Assembly: GCA_021229015.1 (NCBI GenBank)
Contig: CM037794.1
Span: 43,047,126-43,111,125, forward strand
Length of the DNA stretch: 64,000 bases
Direction: 5' to 3'
Source: Solen grandis
Taxonomy: Eukaryota > Mollusca > Bivalvia > Adapedonta > Solenidae
How positions within the stretch are numbered: position 1 is the first letter of the stretch; each line of letters starts with the position of its first letter. The position numbers and the translations under genes are program-made. Positions 11,250-22,485 of this stretch are shown here, one piece after another. The notes under the pieces were generated by a model that searched no databases, was not told the DNA's origin, and saw only the letters and a program-made list of their open reading frames with translations.

Positions 11250-13918
11250 TTGCTCAAATCACGTGCACAAACGCAAAACATATAAGCAGAACTACATGCA
11301 GAATGTTTTTTTTGCACTGTACAAAGGAATTCAATTGATAACAGACATGTATTTCTTTCCCGATTTTATTAAGAAAATAACCCATAAGTGCATTAAAAAC
11401 ACATTTTTATAATTTAACACTACGTTACAATATGCAACAATGCCATAAAATGGTAATTTGACCCTCGGTATACAAATATGATATGTATAACAAATATATA
11501 ACAAAACATGCATGTAGTGCATAAAGCTATTATACACCGTAGAACAAACGTGAACCGATCTTCACCAAATTTTGTCAAATTGCAAATAGGAACATTTCAC
11601 GTTTGTTAAATACAGATGAATATATTCAAAATAATAGGCCCCAAGTTCTCGAAAACACATAAGCATGATTCCAGGCCCAAACTCAAATTCCCCATTTAAA
11701 TTTTAAAGGCCGTGGTTTTAGTTTGAACATGAAAATCATACTTAAGTACAGTTTTCATTTTCGAGGACTATAATAGCAAAAGCAATAAAATGACCGGAAT
11801 ATATTATGTAGGTATAATACTGTGTTATATTACATTCGTTGCGAAAAAGATTTAAAAAGAAAAATGACGTTACTGGTACTGTGCAACATTTACGGATATA
11901 CCATTTTGACCAACTGTATACAGCAGAAGGATTTGAATTATAGTATAGCGCCAGCAATATAACTGTGAAAACTTGAGATCAATAATGCTAGCTGCAACTT
12001 ATTTACAATTGCAAGAATACACTGTTAGAGCTTAGTCAATTTAAGCTACAACTACAAGTAATACTTCGCCTTTCAATCGTCATAAAAATAGTCCCCCCCC
12101 CCCCACCCAATGGTAGAATTCTAGTCCCTTGTTTTACGGTGATTACTTTCGCGTGTATCTTTGTCAGCTGCTGGTCTTTGCTGTTTTGGCCCAAATGCTA
12201 CACCATACTTTGTGTATGTATTATATTTCTGACCCACTAGTTTTATTCATACTTGAGATTAACAAAACAAACAACACCAACAAATCAATATACAACTAAA
12301 ACGTGTCAGAAACAGTATCATACATACTAACATTTAAAAATCGGCTCATATAAAAGCTGTTCAAGGACGGAACAGAAATAAAAAGCCGAAACACATTTTA
12401 ATAAAAATTACCAAACACATAGCCATAGACGAGATCTACGACAAAATTCATTATTTACCAATTTAAGAAAATTGTTAGATTTTGCCTTATCCTGGGTCAT
12501 TATCCGTAAACAAGTTAAATGTGATGTTAGATAACAACTCTAAAAAAAAAAAACACAAAAAAAAAAAAACCTTCATCTTTACCCACCATATTTACAATAT
12601 AGCATAATTCATTATTCATAGGTTTATATGGACATCAAATTAACTTTAAAATTAAGCACTTCAAAATATTTATCCTGCAAAAATTTGTCAGTATACATAG
12701 AAAATACAGCGCAGATCCAGTATAACGCTATTCAGCAGGAAAACACGAAGGTCGATATAATGAGGTCCAAAATTGGACTCCAGTTCTATATATTTTTATA
12801 CATGTTTAGTTGACCGTCTCCGAATTTATATATTTTGTGACATGTTAGCAGAAAATTCTATTTATTTTGTGACGTGCTTTTACTGAAACATATAAAGTTC
12901 AAATGAATTCCAACACAATTGGACCCAATTAAGGCGTTATAATGGAATTGTATTGTCTATTCAAAAATTTATGACAATCTCTGAGCAAATCAAATCCGCA
13001 TGATAAAAAAAAATCATAAAATAAATTACAAGTAAGATAAATATTCTGAAAAGATAGCAAATGCTGAGCAAACATAATGCAAATGATCCTAACGACATTC
13101 AAACCTCATCTATATTAGTAATAAACTTAAAAGAAACAATAAGTTAAAAATTTGATAATTAAAAATGATATCATTTCAATGATCTGATTATATGGACAGG
13201 AAGTTTTAACATCTAAAGTTTTGGATAAGAAAAAAAACCACTACATATATACCAATCATTTTCATACGTTCGATTTCTCAGACATCCCTCATTTATTAAT
13301 TGATTAATCTGAGGTTTTCGTTTAATGAGTTAATAGGGAGAGATAATCTTTTTATCACATAAGATGTTCAGAATCACATGGATTTTCTTTTAGTCTTAAA
13401 GGATACTGTTTACATACAAAGAATCCAAAGTTTTGCACATACCTTAAAAAAAAAGGATTTAACACGACTTGAAATATACAAAACGATTTTCAAAAGGCCA
13501 AACAATGAGCCAAGTGTTTGGGTTTTATATCACTCACTATAAATAAGAACATGTTATCTAAATCTCTGCTTTGAAATAAAAGAACAAAAGTTACCCGTCA
13601 AATCTGATCAAACTTACACGTGTTTTCCGGCTAATTAGGATTTCTACTGGCCTTGATGAAAACTAAAGATGGCGAATCAGATTGCATAAACCTATACCTC
13701 ATCTAGACCGGGTTTGAGGCCTTAGCAAACAAAGTAGACCCAGGTCTGTCTGATCGGGTTTTCTGTGTTTGCTCTTACAATGTTGTAATAAAGATTCTTT
13801 AGTCTGCTTGGCAAAGGAGATAAAAAAAACTGCTGTTCCGTATACATAAACGATATTAAGTTCGGTGAATAAATATTCATCAAATCTTGAATTTTAAAAG
13901 AGGTAAAGGATCAATGTC
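11250..13918. other. Intergenic and 3'-flanking sequence of the acetyltransferase gene
   Basis: AT-rich DNA containing the probable 3' UTR of the minus-strand gene that ends at 13919. It also holds a C12 tract at 12094-12105, A tracts at 12541-12570, and a weak pogo-type fragment around 12715-12955 (GCGTTATAATGGAATTGTAT). No canonical polyadenylation site could be assigned with confidence and no further gene is seen. Confidence 0.4.
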
Positions 13919-14865
13919 TTAAATGAACTGAACTAAAGTTAACAACGTGTATGGGACACCGAAACATAAAGTGATTATCACAGCGTTCTTTGCAACCAGT
14001 TTCATGTCCTTCGGTAACAAGTATGCACTGAAGTCTGTGGTCAAATTAAACAACAGGTATGAAATTGGTAAGTAAATTACAGTTGAGAGAGCGAAGTTCA
14101 ATAATGGATAGTCCACTAAATATCCTATCAGATGTTTTGCGTTTGACTGAAGATATATGTGAAGTTGAGAGAGATATGTTTCGAGGGTTATCTTTCCTAA
14201 CCATGCAAACATTGCCACGTGGTAGCGCCGCAGAACCGGAAATGCATTCCGGATAACAATGAAGCAGATGATTGGAATAAAAGAGGTGTACGGGTGAATT
14301 TTATTATAGGCAAACTTATCCATCGTCATGAAAGAAAAATACCAAACAACTAAAACGATCACAGAGCATAAAATCATACTCAACTTCACAAACATCTTTC
14401 TGAGAATGTTATCCGTCTTTTCTAGTTGTTTCATGAAACTTTCAAAATGCGGGTAATTATACGCGCACACCATTCCGACCAGGCATGCCCAGTGGTCTAG
14501 CCCCGCCCTAAAGCTCCATTCATGCATTGGATCGTACCGCGGGTCGTTATACTGGAGTAGCATCTTAAACGGCCTGAAGATATTGTCTCGCACAACTGGA
14601 ACATCGAATATTACTGCATTTATGATGATATAGGCGCAGAATTTTACCGCCATTTTCTTAGAGTCAGTGTTCCATGAATTTAACACGCGCATGAAAACAT
14701 ATACGGTAACAAACCAATAGGAATGCATGGCGCATATGTAGTAAAGCATGTATTCATTGCTGGTGACGACACATAAACAGGAGACAAGGAAGTTTAACCG
14801 GAACTGCATTTTCAGGAACCGCCAAAGTGAAAAATCCTTTCGAACCCAAAAGAACGAAAAATTCC
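13919..14865 (-). CDS. Acetyltransferase exon 5: remaining membrane spans and C-terminus
   Basis: Acceptor TATTTCTTTTTCAG; 315 codons including the TAA at 13919-13921. It starts [12 protein letters not shown], the counterpart of G-H-F-S-Y-F-W-I-K in CASD1, and carries about eight hydrophobic spans, the H-P loop (429-430) and [10 protein letters not shown]. No frame break is present. Confidence 0.95.
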
Positions 14866-17800
14866 CTGAAAAAGAAATAGATGACGTTCATCAGTAAGTC
14901 TGAATATTTTGTAAAATAGAATCGAGATGATGTACAATATATAGGTACCTTGGGACAATTGCGATTTCTTTATGTTTAAACATATAATCATTATTTTTAT
15001 AGTGGACTATATTTTATTTTTTCTCTTCTTGACAGGTTGTATAAATTTGTATACGAAAGCTCCCAATTGATAGTCCCTACATTTTCTGTAAGAAGGACCA
15101 ATCTTGATTCTATTTGATTTTTAAGAAGCAAAACAGCCGAGTGTACATCCGTAACCAGTCTGTTGTGTAGCCACAAATCTGACGTTAAAAGGAATGTAGC
15201 GAGGCATTTTCTTATTCCTGTCAAGTTTTAACGCCGCAGTTTAACCCTTTCCCTCATACAGACTCATTTTGACCACTCAATAGGTACCACATAAAGCCTG
15301 ATCTGCAGAAAACCACAGTTAAACCTTACCAAATTTAATTATAGAATCCTCATTTCCAGACCACTGAGGAGCAGCGAACAGCATAAAACCTGATCAGCCT
15401 GCGAGTTACTCGCAGGCTGATCTGGTTTTATGCTGTTCGCATAGGTCTTTTCATGGTGTCCTCTATGAGGGAAAGGGTTAAATAATCATTTAACCATCAT
15501 TATTAATGATACAAAGTCAATGATGGTTTTGTGTTCTTAGACTTTTCACTTTTCAGATATCTATCTGTTCAAAATTGCCCTTCTACTCTCCTTCACTTAG
15601 GTATCATTTAGTCTTAGTGGTGTTTTTTTTTTTAAACTAACCGCAATTTAATATCGTTACGTATATTTGTATACTGAGTAATGTTACTGGTCAGAAAAAG
15701 ATATAATTTGACAAAATGAGCGATAAAATTAATTTTAAAAGAAAAATCCTGGATCTTGTTTCCATTCATCTGCCCACATATGAAATAAAAGCTTCGAGAC
15801 AAGTTATCATTTATCTAATACATTTGTATTTTATTCATTCATTTTATATCAAGGCAAACTTAAAGAAAAACATAAATTCAATAAAACAAACGTGTAGTAC
15901 GGACGATTTGTCGTTAACCCTTTACCTCATAAATATTCATGTTCAAATTTACGACTTGATCAATATTGATTACATGTACTTTTTGAATGGATAAATGTAT
16001 ATGAAACAATGGATTTTTCTTTGCTGTGCAGATTGTGTAGAATCTGAAGTACATGGTCAAACAGAGGAGACATTGGTAAGTGCTGTCTGATCTGGGTCTG
16101 CACTGGTTTTCCAATTAAAATGAAGTGAAGCAACAACTCACCGAATCCCGTCATCCACACGTACGCCGCAATATAAACACGTATCCAATTGTACCATTCT
16201 TTGGCGGCAAAAACGTGGTACCAGACGAACATCACTTGCATCCAGCCCTTCCACTCCTCCGTCTGGTCCCTGTAAAAGTAAGCATACTCTTTCTTTGTAA
16301 AATCAAGAATTATTGAAAAATTGAAAACAAAATGGGGATAACAATAGATCTATTGGATAATATAGAACTGATTTATTTATATCAAATAGAACAGTCAAAA
16401 TAAGCATCGTATAACAAGTCTCGATGTACGTCTGAGAAAAGTCTAATCAAGCACCAAAACATTCATCAAAGAAATAGTAATTCTGTCTGGATACTTCATT
16501 GAAATTTCATGAATATGAAACATACAACTGTGCGTAACTTTTTTCCATAAGCATTTCCTACTAATGAAAATGGTAAAAATATTCATTTGGCCTTATCTTG
16601 CGTTATCGTCCATAAATAAAATAGTCTCTTGGTCTATAAATAGATACAGGTCTGGTAATCCTGGGTTTCAAATCTCCGATTTCTCTCTCTCTCTCTCTCT
16701 TTCACAATTTTTCTTATAAAAAATCTATTCCGGAATAATGATTGTAATAATTTCTAAAGTCTACAACACTACTAAGAAACCAATCTCTTTCACTGTACTG
16801 TAAGGGAAGTAACAGCTGCAGAGTTTGGAGCAAACTCCAGCAGTAGTTACTTCCCCTTACAGTTGAAGATATAACTTTTTTTTTGCTTGCAAGGGAGATC
16901 ACTGTGTGGAGTTTGAGTTTCGTGTCAGAAAGGTTACTACCCTTTTAAGTTAGCAAGCTGTGACAGGACAAGATTCTAAATCAATGGATAGGCCATATTT
17001 TACATAATTATGTCACCATCTGAACTAAATAAACGGCCAAAAAAAACTGTCAAGCTAATGAACTGTGATGATGTAGACACAACATCTTGCAGCGATATAA
17101 ACATTAAACACGTATCCACAATATCCTGACGTCGTAATTTAAGCTTTGAAATGTTGAGATATCCTTATAATAAATAATATAATAAACAATTTAAGGCAAT
17201 CCATATATCAGTAAATTGCGATCATGGTCCATCAAGTGATCGTGGGAATTTTATAGTAAATGCAAGCCTTTGTAAACATGGAGCAAAAGAGCCTGCAACT
17301 CCGAGTTAATGGATGCTTGGATTCTTTCTTAAGCATTTGAAGGACCATTTTATAAATAAATGATGGATGGGTTATCATAAATGGTTGAGCGTGACATCAA
17401 AAAATCACTTAGCTACGCCACTGACATCGATATACTTTATATGCATGAATTATACATAATATCCTAAACATATACCCCAAATCATACTTGTTCTAAAATG
17501 GACACTTGATTATTTGAATTCACAGTTGATTCATTGATTAAGACCAAGAAGATCAAAATCAAAATTCCGAAATGACAACTTTCCAATTTCACACTCACAT
17601 TTTAGGTTGGTAAAGCAACTCTATTTTACAGGATAATTATGAAATTTCAAGTTCTGAATGTAAATGCTTTGAAAATAATATGAATTCATGTTGTTGTTTT
17701 TTAGTATAAAAATGTGTTTATTTTTTTATATATAAAAAGAGAATTCTTTTGCATTAAATCAAAGGTTTGGTATGTTAAGGGGGTGTAGTGAAATTTCAAG

Positions 17801-20800
17801 TCGGTTAGATAAGTATTCTAGAGGTTTTTTTTCAAGACACATAAAAAAACTCATTGAAAAGGAAAGTTTCTAATTGGTTCAAAGTATACTTCCGGTATCA
17901 TCGTCTAGGTTTATTTTTGTCCTGTAAAACTTAAAAATAATATACAAAATGCTATTTTTTTCTCATTTTATTTAAATAGAACTTGTATCATTGTTGAACA
18001 CAGGGTACTAATTTGATTTTATATACACCTCATAATGATCGTCTGGAAACCAGGTACCACAAATAACTTATTGATGTAATATTATCTTAAAATTTCAGAT
18101 GGCTTAATTTATGCTAAGCTATTGAAAAATTACCATAATAAGGTAAAAAAATGTGCTTATGTTGTAATCACAATTCCAAGACAAAAAATTGCGCCCAACG
18201 TGGGACTCGAACCCACGACCCTCAGATGTCTGAGTGTGTTTCAGCCGTAAAAGTCTGATGCTCTACCGACTGAGCTAGCCGGGCACTCACTGCACTGTGT
18301 GCACTGGAGTGTTTTTGGTCGATACACTTCACAAGCTGTAAGGGTCAAAAGTTGAACCACCAGGTATATGAATCGTCAGGTAAATAAACCAGCCAGGGAT
18401 CAGAGAGACTTAATATGTGTCTCTATTCCTAAATATATTTTATTCAATGCTGCAATTTATAAATTCAATTCAATTAGACATATATAAACAAACATGGAGA
18501 AGTAATATTAAAAATTCAAACAGATTAGAATTTAATAGTAAATACAAATATGTATGGAAATGTACCTTATCTGTATCGATATGAACAATACAGAAATATC
18601 TAACAAAAGTTAGACTTTCCCCGCACAGTCTTTTGATAGAAACTAGAAAGCATACAGACCTACCAAGACATGAAAGAATAAGCCCAAATTGTACAATGCG
18701 AGTAATTGAAAACAAACCCCGTTTTATTTTAAAGCGAACTTAAAAGGATTTTTTTACGAAAATATTGCCAGTGGCCAAATCTTAACAAGTTTATATCTAT
18801 AATGAGTTCATCTTCCGTAAGTTTAATAAATAATGTCGCTATTTCTATATTTTGCTTTTCAGCCAAGAACAAACAGATAATACATTGTATTAAGTATATA
18901 AACAGTTATGAATTATTATTATTATGTAACCAGATTTAAGATATTTTAAGTAGAATATCAACGACCTGCTTCTATGAAAAATATATTGTCTCACTTTTTG
19001 TGTATGTGATTTGTTTATAAATGTTCAAATGGCTATGAATGTATAGGTATATGTTCTATGCTAATAAACGTTATGTTATGTTATTCCGACGAAAATATGT
19101 CGTTAATATACGGGAATTAAAAAACATGTGTATTCTGCTGACAGTTTACCGGAAATATCAAATGCCACTGGCTGCACGTGAAGACGCCATGCGAAGTGTC
19201 AAATGTGTCAAATATATGGGCAGTGAGCAGTTATAGGGCCGCGGTCCTGTCACATATTAACCCTTTCCCTCATAGAGGATACCATGAAAAGACCTATGCG
19301 AACAGCATAAAACCAGATCAGCCTGCGAGTAACTCGCAGGCTGATCAGGTTTTATGCTGTTCGCTGCTCCTCAGTGATCTGGAAATGAGGATTTTGTAAT
19401 TAAATTTGGTAAGGTTTAACTGTGGTTTTCTGCAGATCAGGCTTTATGTGGTACCTACTGAGTGCGTCAAAATGAGTCTATATGAGGGAAAGGGTTAAAC
19501 AGTTGCTCATGATTATAACAAACGATTACGTTGACATATGGGTGTGATAACGCGATTAGTACGTGACGTTGTCGCACGTATGTTACGCGACCCGTCTTAA
19601 CTTTCGCTATCATGAATTAGATTAAATTCTGCTAGATAAAATGTAGCTCAGATTTATCTTTATGTGGATTAGCGCACTTAAGCGACCAGAACTGAAACTA
19701 GTTACTCCTTCGTTTTTAACCTCACGTTTGACCTACTCCTAGCTGGAACACTTCGTGTTCACGAAATTTTAATAAAATAGTCTGACTTAATTACATTTTG
19801 TTTCTTTGATAAATATTAAGTTATTTTATCAAAACACTTCTCTTTGATGCATATTGAGACCTGTTACAGGCAGAACGTTACACATACCAGCAGTTCACTA
19901 AAGTCTGTTTCACCGTTTCAGTATGACTGAAAGGTAGAGGAGAATATTTTTACTTCCTAGGATGAAATGCTTCACAGATACTGATTTGTAAATTATATAA
20001 CCGCTCTACAGTCTTCATATCAATGCCACATTTATGTTTGTTTGTTAATTTTTGATGTATTAGTAGTCAGGAGAAGTTGTATAGTAAGTCCTGAGAGCGA
20101 AAAACGCAACCTTATCATAGTGTCATTCCGACATTTTTCTTTGCTCGCATATGAATAAAGTACAAGTTTTATCATTTAAAATTTGTCTGCATTGAAATCG
20201 TTAAACATGCGTTAAACTTAAATCATACAAGTTTAAATGTCAAATATTCAAATTTATAAACAAGACTTTAAGCTTTCTTTTGGGGTTAGTTTAGGTATAC
20301 GTGTATATGAATCAAGTCAGATGCAAACATTTTGTGTATGGACAAAATTGTTGGGGAAAGATCTGGATTTCACCAGTTGATATAATACACGATCTATTAC
20401 CGAGCTACATATTTCTCTTGCGGATGATCCATTGAAAAACTAAACAACCCATGTATGAATGTATATGGTGCACGCCCTTTGAATGGTTTGCGTAAAATTT
20501 CACTGTGAATTGCCCCAAATATATCTTCGGCATACCTGTTTACCTACGCTTGCGATATAAGGTAATGATTGCTCCCACTCTTTGTTTGATTGTTGGGTTT
20601 AACCCTTTCCCTCATATAGACTCATTTTGACGCACTCAATAGGTATCACATAAAGCCTGATCTGCAGAAAACCACAGTTAAACCTTACCAAATTTAATTA
20701 CGAAATCCACATTTCCAGACCACTGAGGAGCAGCGAACAGCATAAAACCTGATCAGCCTGCGAGTTACTCGCAGGCTGATCTGGTTTTATGCTGTTCGCA

Positions 20801-22446
20801 TAGGTCTTTTCATGGTGTCCTCTATGAGGGAAAGGGTTAACGTCCCACCGACAGTATTTCAGTCATTTGAAGATGATTCCGCACTCTTTAAGTTTGGTGA
20901 GTCAATTATACATGTATATAAACGTCAATGTCATTCCACCCTTTATACATAGTCTATCCCTTTGCGTTATGTATATCAGTTGGAACATTATTACAGCTGA
21001 TAAATGGGCAATATTTCAAGAAATGAGTATCCCCATGCTGTAATTTTATGTACCTGGTTGTAATAAATGTAGGTTCTATTTTGTTCTGTTCAATATGTAA
21101 ATCATTCTTTGCGACTTACTATCTATTATTTAATATTTTATGTTAATACATCCATCATCAAATTGTGATCATGGTCCTTCAAATGATCATGGGAATGTTA
21201 TGGTAAATGCAAGCATTTTAAAGACTTTGAGCAAACAAGCATACAACTCCAAGTCAATGGATGCTTGCATCTGCAATGAAGTCCTTATAATCCTTTTAAG
21301 CACCATGATTATATTTTACGATGGATGGATTACCTTTAAATATATTTCATGCTAGTTCAAATCAAACAAATATCAGTTTGAATATGAATTTCACAAAATT
21401 AGGATTCAATTTTCAACTGTATTTTATATTTACCAGTAGTTTCAATTATATTTCCCTTTTGGTTATGCTTGACTGATTACAAAAACCATAAATAACTGAA
21501 AAGTCTTTAAAAAGATGATGTCAGACATTTACAAATTTTTATCACGAGTGCATGAGCTAAACAACATAGCTTTACAGCTTAACTGAACTCCTTGTCACAT
21601 TTTATATCCAGATTATGATTGTTTTAAACCTTTTTTGAGAGCATCGATACTTTACGTGGATAGAAAGGCTTGATAATCAAAAGAGATATAATACAGACAA
21701 AATTCGCAGCTGTTTCATATCTCATTGGTATAACTCAATGCTAAAATAATGCACTCGTACTTCTTCAAGTTGTACAACTTAAGTTCGTTTGTTTGTTGGG
21801 TTTAATCCTACCGGAAGTATTTCACTCATTTAGAGACTATGTCTACTTGAGACAGATATAGTGCTGCCACACTGCAGTATCACGCCGTAGGCATGTGGCA
21901 TGATACCACACCCAGTCACATTAGCCTGACAACGGGCCAACCAGTCCTTGAACTACCCTGAACGCAAAGCAAATCAACCACACCAATACCATTTTTATCG
22001 ACTTTGGTATTTCGCGGATCAATCCAACGACCTCCCTCTCGCGACATGACTTAATAACTCACAGGTGACACATATAAGGTGTAAAACTAAGTGGTATGTC
22101 TTAGTTCTTGCAACTTATTCTCGACGGTTCGTGTTGGACCAGTACTTGACGCCTGGAAAGGCCAGGAAAAAAAAACGCATTTGTAACATAAATCGGTAAT
22201 AACAAAACTCAGTGGTATAACTAAGTGATATATTAAAACAATAGTAAATTATAAATTAAAAAGATTCACTTCTTATACATACATGAGAGTACATTAGTGG
22301 TAACATACCTGTTCAGTATTTTATCATCAGTTGACCGGATAGTGAAGGCACAGCCGATCAGAAATAGAAGGAAGACCAAGAACAGAAACGTGTCCCTTGA
22401 GTATACCCTCTCTTGCTTCGGGAACACCTGAAATCATCAACACCAC

Positions 22447-22485
<39 letters not shown>

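Noticed and set aside
14059..14256. 65-codon plus-strand frame inside exon 5
   Set aside because: Antisense shadow of the acetyltransferase coding sequence.
19178..19399. Recurring peptide with P-F-P-H-R-G-(H/Y)-H-E-K-T-Y-A-N-S at six places (also 50784, 55637, 59474)
   Set aside because: All instances fall inside TTAA MITE copies, so the similarity comes from the repeat, not from a protein family.
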